Shown: positions 7,968-17,019, counted from the first letter of the stretch. The stretch is DNA of 36,251 bases from Lachnospiraceae bacterium (GCA_021770615.1 JAETQR010000037.1:1-36251), one strand, 5' to 3'. Translations and numbers: made by a program. The notes: generated from the sequence alone by a model not told the origin.

Positions 7968-9359
7968 ATGGATTTGATTACGATTAGAGATTTGTACAAG
8001 AACAAAGAGGATTACCTGGATCAGGCTATTACTGTCGGGGGATGGGTCCGCAGCATCCGTGATTCCAAGACATTTGGATTTATTGTAGTAAATGACGGGA
8101 CATTTTTCGAACCGCTGCAGATCGTGTACCATGACACTATGGAGAATTTTGCGGAGATTTCAAAATTAAATGTAGGAGCAGCCATTATTGTGACCGGAAC
8201 ACTGGTTGCCACGCCGCAGGCCAAGCAGCCGTTTGAGATCCAGGCGGACACGGTGGAGGTGGAAGGTGCGTCCGCGCCGGATTATCCGCTCCAGAAGAAA
8301 CGCCACAGCTTTGAGTATCTGAGGACGATCTCGCATCTGAGACCGAGAACGAATACGTTTCAGGCAGTGTTCCGTGTGCGGTCTCTGACCGCTTATGCGA
8401 TCCATAAGTTTTTCCAGGAGAGAGGATTTGTGTACGTTCATACACCGCTGATCACAGGCAGTGACTGTGAGGGCGCAGGGGAGATGTTCCGTGTGACGAC
8501 AATGGATATGGACAATATCCCAAGGGATCAGGAAGGGAAGGTTGATTATTCTCAGGATTTCTTCGGGAAGGAGACCAGTCTTACCGTGAGCGGGCAGCTA
8601 AACGGGGAGACGTATGCACAGGCATTCCGCAACATCTATACCTTTGGCCCGACCTTTCGTGCGGAGAATTCCAACACCACAAGGCATGCGGCAGAGTTCT
8701 GGATGGTAGAGCCGGAGATCGCATTTTCGGATCTCGGGGACGTTATGATACTGGCGGAATCCATGTTAAAATACATCATCAATTATGTGCTGGAGCATGC
8801 GCCGGAGGAGATGAATTTCTTCAATTCTTTTGTGGACAAGGGACTCTTGGACAGGCTTCACAATGTGGTGTCTTCCGACTTTGCAAAGATCACTTATACA
8901 GAGGCCATTGAGCTGCTGGAAAAGAATAATGATAAATTTGAATATAAGGTATCCTGGGGTGCGGATCTGCAGACTGAGCATGAACGCTATCTGACTGAGG
9001 AGGTCTATAAGCGCCCGGTATTTGTCACTGATTATCCGAAGGATATTAAGGCTTTCTATATGAAGCAGAATGAGGATGGGAAGACGGTGGCAGCTGTGGA
9101 CTGCCTTGTGCCGGGCATTGGAGAGATTATCGGGGGAAGCCAGAGGGAGGATGATTACGACAGGCTCCTTGGCCGTATGAACGAGATGGGGTTAAAGGAG
9201 GACGAGTACCAGTTTTACCTTGACCTCAGGAAATACGGATCTACCAGGCATGCGGGGTATGGACTTGGTTTTGAGAGATGCGTGATGTATCTCACCGGAA
9301 TGGGGAATATCCGTGATGTGATTCCGTTCCCGAGGACGGTAAATAACTGCGAACTTTAA
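7968..9359 (+). CDS. asnS: Asparaginyl-tRNA synthetase, 463 aa
   Basis: A class IIb aminoacyl-tRNA synthetase that charges tRNA-Asn with asparagine. The N-terminal OB-fold anticodon-binding domain spans about residues 1-110 ([22 protein letters not shown]), followed by the class II catalytic core with motif 2 ([22 protein letters not shown]), and motif 3 at about 432-457 ([20 protein letters not shown], then IPFPRT). The FWMVEPE signature and the length fit AsnRS rather than the larger bacterial AspRS. The ATG at 7968 is chosen over upstream ATGs because GAAGGAG at 7951-7957 is well placed. No T-box is seen upstream. No terminator separates it from the response regulator 50 bases downstream, so partial co-transcription is possible. 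Confidence 0.96.
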   Translation: MDLITIRDLYKNKEDYLDQAITVGGWVRSIRDSKTFGFIVVNDGTFFEPLQIVYHDTMENFAEISKLNVGAAIIVTGTLVATPQAKQPFEIQADTVEVEGASAPDYPLQKKRHSFEYLRTISHLRPRTNTFQAVFRVRSLTAYAIHKFFQERGFVYVHTPLITGSDCEGAGEMFRVTTMDMDNIPRDQEGKVDYSQDFFGKETSLTVSGQLNGETYAQAFRNIYTFGPTFRAENSNTTRHAAEFWMVEPEIAFSDLGDVMILAESMLKYIINYVLEHAPEEMNFFNSFVDKGLLDRLHNVVSSDFAKITYTEAIELLEKNNDKFEYKVSWGADLQTEHERYLTEEVYKRPVFVTDYPKDIKAFYMKQNEDGKTVAAVDCLVPGIGEIIGGSQREDDYDRLLGRMNEMGLKEDEYQFYLDLRKYGSTRHAGYGLGFERCVMYLTGMGNIRDVIPFPRTVNNCEL

Positions 9360-9409
9360 ATCACATGCTTATGGGACGGGTACTTTTGGATGGTTACAAG
9401 GAGGCAGGT

Positions 9410-10099
9410 ATGAATATTTTAGTTGTTGACGACGAGAAGGAAATAGCGGACGTTATCGAGTTGTATCTTCAGGGGGACCAGTATAGTGTGTACAAATTTT
9501 ATACGGGCGAGGAAGCGCTCAAATGTATCAACAGTATGAAGATAGACCTTGCGATTCTGGACATTATGCTTCCGGATGTGGATGGGTTTCAGATTCTCAG
9601 GCAGATCCGGGAAAAATATACATTTCCTGTGATCATGCTTACGGCAAAGACAGAATATATGGATAAGATCACCGGTCTTACACTGGGGGCGGATGACTAT
9701 ATCCCGAAGCCGTTTAACCCTCTGGAGCTGGTGGCCAGGGTTAAGGCCCAGCTCCGCAGGTACACACAGTATAATGACGGCGGCAAGGACACAGGGGACA
9801 TTATTGATTTTGCAGGCCTGTTTCTGAACCGCACATCCCATGAGTGTGTTTATAACGAAGTGCCGCTCACGCTTACGCCCATAGAATTTGAGATCCTGTG
9901 GCTCTTGTGCGAGAACCGGGGTAAAGTGATAAGCTCCGAGGAGCTCTTTGAGAAAGTATGGAATGAAAAATATTACAAGAACAGCAACAATACAGTCATG
10001 GTGCATATCCGCCACTTGCGGGAGAAGATGAATGTACCGACCGGAAAATCCGATTTTATCAAGACCGTCTGGGGAGTGGGGTATAAAGTTGAAGAATAA
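9410..10099 (+). CDS. VanR-like OmpR-family response regulator, 229 aa
   Basis: The receiver domain (residues 1-115) has the acidic pair Asp7/Asp8, the phospho-acceptor Asp51 (LAILDIMLPDVDGF), Thr78 and Lys100. The C-terminal winged helix (about 130-229) has the OmpR/PhoB pattern LTPIEFEILWLLCENRGKV. The sequence is strikingly VanR-like in the receiver (ILVVDDEKEIADVIELYL, LGADDYIPKPFNPLELVARV). The start at 9410 follows an excellent AAGGAGG (9399-9405). The partner kinase overlaps its end. No D-Ala-D-Lac or D-Ala-D-Ser ligase genes are nearby, so this is a VanR-type regulator outside a van resistance cluster and its target genes are unknown. Confidence 0.93.
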   Translation: MNILVVDDEKEIADVIELYLQGDQYSVYKFYTGEEALKCINSMKIDLAILDIMLPDVDGFQILRQIREKYTFPVIMLTAKTEYMDKITGLTLGADDYIPKPFNPLELVARVKAQLRRYTQYNDGGKDTGDIIDFAGLFLNRTSHECVYNEVPLTLTPIEFEILWLLCENRGKVISSEELFEKVWNEKYYKNSNNTVMVHIRHLREKMNVPTGKSDFIKTVWGVGYKVEE

Positions 10100-11327
10100 C
10101 TATCGAAAATTAAAGTTCAGCATTCTGCTGCAGACAGTGCTGGTTACGGCATTGACGGTATTGGTGGGCGGTTTTTTGCTGGATTATGTGATCGATGGAG
10201 TATATAATGAGAAATTCGGGAAGATCTTTGTAGACGTTCTCATGTTTTTTGACGTGCAGGAAGAAACTGCTATTTCCCTTTACTGGAAATTGATCGGAGG
10301 CAATAAAACATTTTTTATGGTGGTAGGATTTCTTCTTTTATTTGCCCTCTTCTTTTATGTTGCACTGTCTAAGATGACCACATATCTGGATCAGGTGGAG
10401 GAGGGCATCGAGAACATTGTGTCGGATTCGACAGAACCCATTCACCTGATCACGGAATTGAAGCCTATTGAGATCCGGTTAAATGAGATCAAGGCAACGT
10501 TAAAGCGCCAGGAGCTGGATTCTATTGAAGGAGAGAAGCGCAAAGATGATCTGGTACTGTTTCTTGCCCATGACCTGAAAACGCCGCTCACATCCATCGT
10601 GGCTTATCTGACCATGCTCGACAGTCATCCGGAGATGGGCAGCGAAGAGCGGGAGAAATACATCCATATTGCACACGAAAAGTCCATTCGCCTTGGCGAA
10701 CTTATCAATGAATTTTTCGATATTACACGCTACAATCTGCAGAATATGGAACTGGAGCCGGTAGAGATCAATCTGTCTTTGATGTTGGAGCAGCTGGCGG
10801 ATGAGCTTTATGGGGTGCTCCAGGAAAAGCAGCTGAGCTGTGAGGTGGAGGTGGAAGAGAATCTGGAAGTGAGCGGTGACCCGGATAAGCTTGCCAGGGT
10901 ATTTGATAATATTTTGAGGAATGCCATTGCCTATTGCTATGAGGGAACAAAGATCCAGATACACGCCGGCATGAAAAATAATGATGTTGAGATTGTGTTC
11001 AGCAACGAGGGGGATAAGATACCGGGTGCAATGCTTCAGACTATATTTGAGAAATTTTACCGGGTGGATGGTTCTCGCTCCAGCGGGACGGGAGGCGCCG
11101 GCCTGGGCCTTGCCATTGCAAAGGAAATCGTGGAGCTTCATGGCGGGAGCGTGCGTGCGAAAAGTGATGACCTGAAGACACAGTTTATTGTAATACTGCC
11201 CTCAAAGAGGAGGAAGGAGGAAGGGAAATCCGATGAAATTCATACACACCGCCGACCTGCATTTAGGGGCAAGTCCGGACGCCGGAAGCGCGTACACTCC
11301 AAATCGGAAGGCAGAGATATGGAATAG
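10089..11327 (+). CDS. VanS-like sensor histidine kinase, 412 aa
   Basis: The cognate kinase of the preceding regulator. Two membrane segments (about 11-33 and 73-94) flank a short extracytoplasmic loop of about 40 residues. A linker leads to the dimerisation and phosphorylation helix with His161 in LAHDLKTPLTS, then the HATPase_c domain with the N box (DNILRNAIAYC) and G box (GTGGAGLGLAIAKEI). A TTG start at 10089 is proposed because GGAGTGGGG (10073-10081) sits before it and the gene then overlaps the regulator by 11 bases; an in-frame ATG at 10032 would add 19 residues that do not resemble a sensor N-terminus. After the normal end of the ATPase domain (FIVILPS) the frame continues about 40 very basic residues across the start of the next gene, a 95-base overlap. 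Confidence 0.92.
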   Translation: MKNNYRKLKFSILLQTVLVTALTVLVGGFLLDYVIDGVYNEKFGKIFVDVLMFFDVQEETAISLYWKLIGGNKTFFMVVGFLLLFALFFYVALSKMTTYLDQVEEGIENIVSDSTEPIHLITELKPIEIRLNEIKATLKRQELDSIEGEKRKDDLVLFLAHDLKTPLTSIVAYLTMLDSHPEMGSEEREKYIHIAHEKSIRLGELINEFFDITRYNLQNMELEPVEINLSLMLEQLADELYGVLQEKQLSCEVEVEENLEVSGDPDKLARVFDNILRNAIAYCYEGTKIQIHAGMKNNDVEIVFSNEGDKIPGAMLQTIFEKFYRVDGSRSSGTGGAGLGLAIAKEIVELHGGSVRAKSDDLKTQFIVILPSKRRKEEGKSDEIHTHRRPAFRGKSGRRKRVHSKSEGRDME

Positions 11328-12288
11328 TTTTGAGCGGCTGATCGAAGCATGTGAGAAGGAGCGGGCCGACCTGCTGCTGATTGTCGGCGACCTGTTTCAC
11401 AGGCAGCCCTTATTGCGCGAATTGAAGGAAGTCGGTTATCTGTTGGGCAAACTGGCCGGTACGCAGGTGGTTTTGGTTGCAGGTAATCATGACTATTTGA
11501 AGGAAGATTCCTATTACCGTACCTTTCCGTGGCCGTCAAATGTACATATGCTGCCGGGGAGGACGATGCAGCAGATAGAATTTCCGGAGCTTGGTGTGGC
11601 TGTATGTGGTTTTAGCTACCATGCGAGGGAGATGAGGGAAAAGCCGTATGAACAGGGGAGGCCGGACAGCCGTCAGCCCATAAAGATCCTGATGCTTCAC
11701 GGCGGAGATGAGATGCATGTGCCGTTTAAGAAAGAGGAGCTGTTAAACCAGGGATATGACTATATTGCCCTTGGCCATATCCATAAACCTTGTGTGCTCT
11801 GCCCGGGAAAGATGGCGTACTGCGGGGCGTTGGAGCCCATTGACAAGAATGACGTGGGTCCACACGGATATGTGCTTGGTGAGTTTACGGGGCATGAGTG
11901 CAAGACAAGGTTTGTTTCTCATGCGTCCCGGGAATACCGGCATCTCAAACTTCCGGTGTCTGCGGATATGACGGGTTTTTCCGTGCGGGAGATGATCAGG
12001 GAGAGGATCGACAGCGAGGGGACAGAGCATATCTATAAGATTATACTGACCGGTTTTCGGGATCCGCAGATATTACTTAAACTTCATCCCGAAAATGTAT
12101 CCGGGAATATTCTTGAGATCGTAGACCAGACCAGACCGGCCTATGATTTTGAGAAGATACTTCGGCAGAATCAGGAGAATATCCTCGGACGGCTGATCCG
12201 GGATCTGAAGGATTATGACCGGGAAAGTACAGAGTACCTGGCGATGTGTGAAGGAGTTCAGGCGCTCATGGAAACAAGAAGGGGTTAA
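11233..12288 (+). CDS. SbcD/YhaO-like metallophosphoesterase, 351 aa
   Basis: The nuclease-type partner of an SbcCD/Rad50-Mre11-like pair. Calcineurin-like metal-binding motifs are present: DLHLG at 8-12, GDLFH at 52-56, GNHD at 84-87, LHGG at 155-158 and GHIH at 181-184. A C-terminal domain of about 120 residues resembles the cap/adaptor region. The ATG at 11233 has a strong GGAGG-rich ribosome site (about 11209-11224). It overlaps the histidine kinase gene by 95 bases and is followed one base later by the ATPase gene, so it belongs to the same operon. Pairing with a short membrane-hairpin ATPase makes it closer to B. subtilis YhaO/YhaN than to canonical SbcCD. DNA end processing is the likely role. 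Confidence 0.88.
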   Translation: MKFIHTADLHLGASPDAGSAYTPNRKAEIWNSFERLIEACEKERADLLLIVGDLFHRQPLLRELKEVGYLLGKLAGTQVVLVAGNHDYLKEDSYYRTFPWPSNVHMLPGRTMQQIEFPELGVAVCGFSYHAREMREKPYEQGRPDSRQPIKILMLHGGDEMHVPFKKEELLNQGYDYIALGHIHKPCVLCPGKMAYCGALEPIDKNDVGPHGYVLGEFTGHECKTRFVSHASREYRHLKLPVSADMTGFSVREMIRERIDSEGTEHIYKIILTGFRDPQILLKLHPENVSGNILEIVDQTRPAYDFEKILRQNQENILGRLIRDLKDYDRESTEYLAMCEGVQALMETRRG

Positions 12289-12289
12289 T

Positions 12290-13837
12290 ATGCGGATACG
12301 CGAACTGGAAATTAACAATTTTGGCAAATTTAAAGATAAAAATATAAAAGTTGCAGATGGGATCCATCTGTTTTATGGAGAGAATGAATCAGGAAAGTCA
12401 ACGATCCATTCGTTTATCAGGGGGATGCTTTTCGGAATTGACAGGGGACGGGGGCGCGCTGCATGTAACGACACCTTCAGCCTCTATGAGCCATGGGAAA
12501 ATCCGGGGAATTATTCTGGAATGTTGAGGTTTGAGAGCGGTGGCAAGAGGTTCTGTATCCGCCGGAATTTTGGAAGGCATTCCCGCAGGGCGGAGTTGAT
12601 CTGCGAGGATGACGGAGAAGAATTGTCTGTGGAAAACGGTGACATGGCTATGCTCCTCGGCGGAATGACGCCGGCCTCTTATAATAATACCATCTCTGTC
12701 GGCCAGTTAAAGATAGAACCGGACCGAACTTTGGGCGCGGAACTTCGGAACTTTGCTATGAATTACTATGCCGCAGGAGACGGAGATATAGATCTGGAGC
12801 GTGCGCTCACGCAACTGAAGGAACGGAAAAAACAGATTGAAAAGGAGATTAAAACTGAGCTGGAAGAAAAGCAGAGGCAGAGAGAGCGGACGGAGCAGGA
12901 GGCTTCTTATGTCTGGCGGGATATACACAAATTGGAGGATGAGATGGAAAACCTGGAGGCCGAGATCAAGAGCCGGAGGGAAAAGGAAGAGAAAAAGGAT
13001 GTGAGTAAAGGTGTGATCGATGAGATCCGGCCGGAAAAATGGCGTGTCCATCCTGTGGAGATCCTTTTGTTTATTATGGTCAGCCTGTTCCCGATGTTTG
13101 TAGCCCCGAGGCCGTGGAATTATCTGGTATGTATTATAATTTCCCTGTGCTGTGTTATTTATGTGTGGAACCGTCTTAAGGTTGGAAAGAAACAGGAGAA
13201 GACAGAGCCGGAGCGGCTTCTGGAAGAGATCATGCCGGAAGAGGAAAGGGCATCCCTGGAAAAACTGATCTGGGAGAGAAACCGCATCAGTGAGGAAGTC
13301 AGGGATAAAAAAACGGTGTACGGTAACCTGAAGGAGCAGATAGAAGAACTTGAGGAACTGGGAGGCGCCTTTGAGGCCCAGGAGAAGAGGAGGGCAGCCA
13401 TTGAACTTGCCATTTGCAGGATCAATGAGCTTTCGGATGAACTTCAGGATCAGATGGGTCGTGTCCTGAATGAGCGAGTATCTGAGATCGTCAGAAGCAT
13501 AACGGCCGGCAGGTACAGCTGCCTGGTAGTGGAGGATCAGATGCAAGTCAGTCTTATCAGCGGCGGCAGGAAGATCAGCATAGACCGTGTAAGCAGAGGA
13601 ACCATCGAGCAGATACAGTTTGCGCTCAGGATGGCTGCTGCTGAGATTTTGTACGAGGAAGAACTTCCGGTCTTTCTGGACGATACCTTTATTTATTATG
13701 ATGATAACAGGCTTGCCAATACGCTGGAATGGCTCTGGAAAAATAAAAAACAGGTGGTGATATTCACCTGCCAGAAGAGGGAAGAGCAGGCTCTTAAACG
13801 CCTGGGGATCCCATATATAAAAGAGGAAGTCTGTTAG
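12290..13837 (+). CDS. Rad50/YhaN-like ATPase with membrane hairpin, 515 aa
   Basis: An SMC-type ABC ATPase. Walker A is GENESGKST at 30-38, the ABC signature is SRGTIEQ at 435-441, and Walker B is LPVFLDD at 459-465. Two coiled-coil arms (about 168-237 and 305-405) flank not a zinc hook but two hydrophobic segments (about 257-271 and 277-294) separated by a short polar turn, so the apex would sit in the membrane. At 515 aa it is far shorter than SbcC or YhaN, which are about 1000 aa. The ATG at 12290 is one base after the phosphoesterase stop, with AAGGGG (12279-12284) as ribosome site. The last codons form part of a terminator hairpin shared with prs. Confidence 0.85.
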   Translation: MRIRELEINNFGKFKDKNIKVADGIHLFYGENESGKSTIHSFIRGMLFGIDRGRGRAACNDTFSLYEPWENPGNYSGMLRFESGGKRFCIRRNFGRHSRRAELICEDDGEELSVENGDMAMLLGGMTPASYNNTISVGQLKIEPDRTLGAELRNFAMNYYAAGDGDIDLERALTQLKERKKQIEKEIKTELEEKQRQRERTEQEASYVWRDIHKLEDEMENLEAEIKSRREKEEKKDVSKGVIDEIRPEKWRVHPVEILLFIMVSLFPMFVAPRPWNYLVCIIISLCCVIYVWNRLKVGKKQEKTEPERLLEEIMPEEERASLEKLIWERNRISEEVRDKKTVYGNLKEQIEELEELGGAFEAQEKRRAAIELAICRINELSDELQDQMGRVLNERVSEIVRSITAGRYSCLVVEDQMQVSLISGGRKISIDRVSRGTIEQIQFALRMAAAEILYEEELPVFLDDTFIYYDDNRLANTLEWLWKNKKQVVIFTCQKREEQALKRLGIPYIKEEVC

Positions 13838-13854
13838 ACTTCCTCACCTTTTTT
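13823..13854. terminator. Bidirectional terminator spanning two stop codons
   Basis: The 10-base arms GAGGAAGTCT (13823-13832) and AGACTTCCTC (13836-13845) enclose a 3-base loop and are followed by T6 at 13849-13854; on the other strand the hairpin is followed by TTTT. The stop of the plus-strand ATPase (TAG 13835-13837) and of minus-strand prs (TAA, 13836-13834) both lie in the loop and stem. Confidence 0.85.
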
Positions 13855-15018
13855 ATATTTTTCTACGATGTGCTGGATCCGTTCATTTGGCGACAGAATA
13901 CTGCTGACGGAACCATCGTGGTTCAGCGTGTCGATCATAAGCGCAATGTATTTGCTCATATCGCAGTTGATATAATATGGCCGGCTCAGAAGTTCCGGCG
14001 TCTGATAGATCAGGTTCGTTGTGAGAATACCGTCGATAATATGCTCATCATAGGCTTTATCGAATTTTTCCAGACCATTTGTGAACAAGCCGAAGGTGGC
14101 GGCGGCAAAAATCCGTTTGGCTTTCCGCTGCTTCAATTGTCCCGCCACATCCAGAATGCTGTCCCCGGAGGAAATCATATCATCCAGAATGATAACATCC
14201 TTGCCTTCTACGGAGGAACCGAGGAATTCATGGGCAACGATAGGGTTGCGCCCATTCACAATACGGGTGTAGTCTCTCCGTTTATAGAACATCCCCATGT
14301 CAAGATTCAGTACATTGGCAAGATAGACAGCCCGCTCTGTCGCGCCCTCATCCGGGCTGATAGCCATCATATGCTCGCTGTCGATCTGCAGGTCTTTGAA
14401 GGTACGGAGCAGCCCTTTTACAAACTGGTAAGTAGGGCGGACCGTTTCAAAGCCGCTGAGCGGTATGGCATTCTGGACTCTCGGGTCATGTGCGTCAAAG
14501 GTAATGATGTTATCTACGCCCATGCGAACCAGCTCCTGGAGTGCAATGGCGCAGTCCAGAGATTCTCTCCCGCTTCTTTTGTGCTGGCGGCTTTCGTAAA
14601 GGAATGGCATGATAACATTGATGCGGCGCGCTTTCCCTCCGATAGCGGCAATTACCCGCTTCAGATTCTGAAAATGGTCATCCGGCGACATGTGGTTGAT
14701 CTCTCCGGTCAGTGAGTATGTCAGGCTGTAATTGCATACATCTACAATCAGGTATAGATCCATGCCCCGCACGGATTCAGCAATGATGCCCTTGGCTTCC
14801 CCGGAGCCAAAACGCGGCACCCTGGCATCGATCAGGTAATTATCCCTCTCATAACCGTTAAATACTACATCGTCCTTAAATTCGTGACCGTCCTCGCGGC
14901 GCCATCTTATGATGTAGTTATTGATCTTGCTCCCCATGTCTTTACAGCCGTCGAGGCAGATAATCCCCAGAGCCCCTATTGGAATATTGTCCAGAACACG
15001 TTCATTACGGCGTAACAT
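13834..15018 (-). CDS. prs: Ribose-phosphate pyrophosphokinase, long divergent form, 394 aa
   Basis: Makes PRPP from ribose 5-phosphate and ATP for nucleotide, His and Trp synthesis. Prs landmarks are present but modified: SRQHKRSGRES at 143-153 in place of the usual RQDRK loop, DAHD at 175-178 for DLHA, SPDEG at 221-225, and the PRPP-binding loop VIILDDMISSGDS at 275-287 where typical Prs has VDDMIDTAGT. It is about 80 residues longer than the usual 310-320 aa, with extra sequence at the N-terminus. It overlaps the helicase-loader gene by 14 bases and is the last gene of the dnaD-loader-prs operon. The divergence leaves room for altered regulation; phosphoribosyl chemistry is well supported. 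Confidence 0.9.
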   Translation of the reverse strand: MLRRNERVLDNIPIGALGIICLDGCKDMGSKINNYIIRWRREDGHEFKDDVVFNGYERDNYLIDARVPRFGSGEAKGIIAESVRGMDLYLIVDVCNYSLTYSLTGEINHMSPDDHFQNLKRVIAAIGGKARRINVIMPFLYESRQHKRSGRESLDCAIALQELVRMGVDNIITFDAHDPRVQNAIPLSGFETVRPTYQFVKGLLRTFKDLQIDSEHMMAISPDEGATERAVYLANVLNLDMGMFYKRRDYTRIVNGRNPIVAHEFLGSSVEGKDVIILDDMISSGDSILDVAGQLKQRKAKRIFAAATFGLFTNGLEKFDKAYDEHIIDGILTTNLIYQTPELLSRPYYINCDMSKYIALMIDTLNHDGSVSSILSPNERIQHIVEKYKKGEEV

Positions 15019-16018
15019 CTTTTGTACCTCCCAAATTTAGTAATTTTTTCTGGATGCGGATGTCATCCCCGATCAGGTTCAATACCGTGTAGTTACTGCT
15101 GATCCGGGAAAAGATCCGGGCGGAGTAAATTTTTTCAATATCCTCCAGTGTAAGGTTAGTGGAAATAATGGTTGATTTCTTCCGCAGGATACGTTCGTTC
15201 AGGCACACAAAAAGTTGCGACGCGGTAAACCTGTTAAAAAATTCTGTCCCCAGATCATCAATGATCAACAGGTCGCTGTCGTAGATGTGTTCCGGCGCAT
15301 CATGTTCCGGGCCGTCACTTTTCCCGAAGGTGTTTTTTCCCAGAAAATCAAACAGTTCGGAGGATGAAAAGTAAATGACGGAATAAGATGCATCCATCAA
15401 CTCCTTTGCGATGCAGTGCGAGAGGAATGTCTTGCCTACGCCTGTGCTCCCGAATAATAATATGTTGCGGAATTCATCAGAAAATGTGTCTACAAATTCA
15501 TGGCAGGTGTGCACTGCCGTTTTAATAGCATCCAGCGCTGATCTTCCGGTGGCGGGATCAATATGGTGGCTGGAATAGTATTTAAAGGAAAACGTAGAGA
15601 AGTTTTCCCGCTCCAGAACATCCTGCAGATTTGATTGCATATATAATAAATCCACGATTGCCTTTTTGAAGCAGTGGCATTTATCTGTACCGATATAGCC
15701 GGTATCTTTACAGTCCGGACAGAAATAATGGGGTTCCAGATAATCTTCGGGGAACCCTCCGGCCACCAGAAGTTCCCTTTTCCGTATGGATAGCCGGGAA
15801 AGCTGTTCCTTCAGTTCGTCCAGAGCGGAAACATCCCCGTCTAGGAGAAGTCTGGCCTGCGCTATACTGCAAGAAGCTATGGCATCATCTAATCTGGCAA
15901 GCTCCGGAATATGCAGACAGGCTGTTTCATAATTTTTGTGCAGCCTGTGTTCATTATCCAATTGTCTTTTTTCGTAGGTACGCATCAGATGGTCGTACTG
16001 GGCATTTGAAAGAGTCAT
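15005..16018 (-). CDS. DnaC/DnaI-type AAA+ helicase loader, 337 aa
   Basis: An AAA+ ATPase of the DnaC/DnaI/IstB class that loads the replicative helicase at origins. The N-terminal half (about 1-120) is helical and ends in a four-Cys cluster (C100, C103, C114, C116) like the zinc-binding region of DnaI. The ATPase core has Walker A GSTGVGKT at 190-197, Walker B LLIIDDLG at 250-257, sensor I STNL and an arginine-finger region (ARIFSRI). Its chromosomal setting next to a DnaD-domain gene and downstream of DnaA boxes supports a cellular replication role rather than an IS-associated IstB. It lies 14 bases after the dnaD stop. Confidence 0.92.
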   Translation of the reverse strand: MTLSNAQYDHLMRTYEKRQLDNEHRLHKNYETACLHIPELARLDDAIASCSIAQARLLLDGDVSALDELKEQLSRLSIRKRELLVAGGFPEDYLEPHYFCPDCKDTGYIGTDKCHCFKKAIVDLLYMQSNLQDVLERENFSTFSFKYYSSHHIDPATGRSALDAIKTAVHTCHEFVDTFSDEFRNILLFGSTGVGKTFLSHCIAKELMDASYSVIYFSSSELFDFLGKNTFGKSDGPEHDAPEHIYDSDLLIIDDLGTEFFNRFTASQLFVCLNERILRKKSTIISTNLTLEDIEKIYSARIFSRISSNYTVLNLIGDDIRIQKKLLNLGGTKDVTP

Positions 16019-16032
16019 AGCAAATTGCTCTC

Positions 16033-17019
16033 CTATTGTTGTATCAGTTTGCGCGCCAGATCATTTATGTCATAAGAGTGATTTTCAAAATTATTGAATT
16101 TGTTATTGACGGTAACTTTTGCCGTTTTCTTTTTCCGAAGCTCTTTCTCGCGCGTAAAGGTTGCGTCCAGCTCTGCGATATCACTTAAACTCCGGACCCC
16201 TTTGTCGTTCCATTTCTTAAGGATAGAATCCGTATAGTCAAAATTGGGCTGGTGGATGGTGTTCATGGTACGGTCACAGGCTTCAAGAATGATCTCCAGA
16301 GGGAAAGCGTATTCCTCATTCCATTTCCGGATATAAGAAATCTCGGAAGCGGCGGGAGCCCGTCCCTTAATCCCATATGCATTCAGGATAGAATAACAGT
16401 TCTTGTTGTAAAGGATAGAGCTTGTCTTGGCTTGTTCTACGGTTTTGATATCCTGTCTGTGCCATGACAGCGCAACCTTCTGGATATAATGGATGCTTTT
16501 ATGGCCGTTTTCCACACAGTATTCAATCAGATATTCAATCAGGTCGGCAGACATTTCCAGTGTTTCATAGAAGTATGTAATGGCATCAATATCGGTAGCG
16601 GACAATGTTTTTCCCAAATATTGTTCCGCCACAAATAAGAGCTCTTTGAATTCTTTTCTGCTTTTATACTGCCTGATGTCAGGAACATCTGAAAGATGTT
16701 CCTGGGTTCCCTGTAAGGATGCTGTGGTCGAAGAGGATGTTTCCGTTGTGTGCGCAGGCTCTTCGCATGCTTCGTATTCTAACAGCCCCTGTTTTTTCCA
16801 ATAATTTAACGCGCGGATGACATCCTTTTCCGTGACATCCAGAAGATCCGCGATCTCAGAAACCGTCAATGGAGCGGACGGATCGTTCAGATGGCGAAGG
16901 AGAAGCAGGTATACTTTTACATATTCTCCATTGGCTTTGATCATATGCCTGTCAATAAATTCATTTTCCAATACGGTCGTATTATTCTGCGCGTGGTTCG
17001 TCAAAGTCACTTTCTTCAT
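16033..17019 (-). CDS. DnaD-domain primosome protein, 328 aa
   Basis: A DnaD/DnaB-type primosomal protein that helps remodel DnaA-bound origin DNA and recruit the helicase loader. The N-terminal winged helix (about 20-90: LTVSEIADLLDVTEKDVIRALNYW) is followed by a Ser/Thr-rich linker and two C-terminal DnaD helical domains (about 130-215 and 220-285), the second with the YxxxI-type pattern near WNDKGVRSLSDI. The start at 17019 (MKKVTLT) is chosen because a promoter and GGGAGG (17039-17034) lie just upstream; the frame itself is open further. A 4-codon ORF (ATG 17030, stop overlapping the dnaD ATG) sits between that ribosome site and the start. First gene of the dnaD-loader-prs operon. Confidence 0.88.
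   Translation of the reverse strand: MKKVTLTNHAQNNTTVLENEFIDRHMIKANGEYVKVYLLLLRHLNDPSAPLTVSEIADLLDVTEKDVIRALNYWKKQGLLEYEACEEPAHTTETSSSTTASLQGTQEHLSDVPDIRQYKSRKEFKELLFVAEQYLGKTLSATDIDAITYFYETLEMSADLIEYLIEYCVENGHKSIHYIQKVALSWHRQDIKTVEQAKTSSILYNKNCYSILNAYGIKGRAPAASEISYIRKWNEEYAFPLEIILEACDRTMNTIHQPNFDYTDSILKKWNDKGVRSLSDIAELDATFTREKELRKKKTAKVTVNNKFNNFENHSYDINDLARKLIQQ

Noticed and set aside
9410..11327. Vancomycin-resistance regulation
   Set aside because: The proteins are VanR/VanS-like, but no vanH/A/X, vanG/T or vanY-type genes lie in the window, so a resistance call is not supported.
12707..13546. 279-codon open frame on the minus strand
   Set aside because: Antisense to the coiled-coil ATPase gene; the Leu/Phe-rich product is the complement of its Glu/Lys-rich coiled coil, not a membrane protein.
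13870..14715. 281-codon open frame on the plus strand
   Set aside because: Antisense to prs, with no ribosome site or recognisable motif.
15005..16018. IstB-type transposition helper
   Set aside because: The AAA+ fold is shared with IstB, but the Cys cluster and the dnaD neighbour point to the chromosomal helicase loader, and no istA is present.
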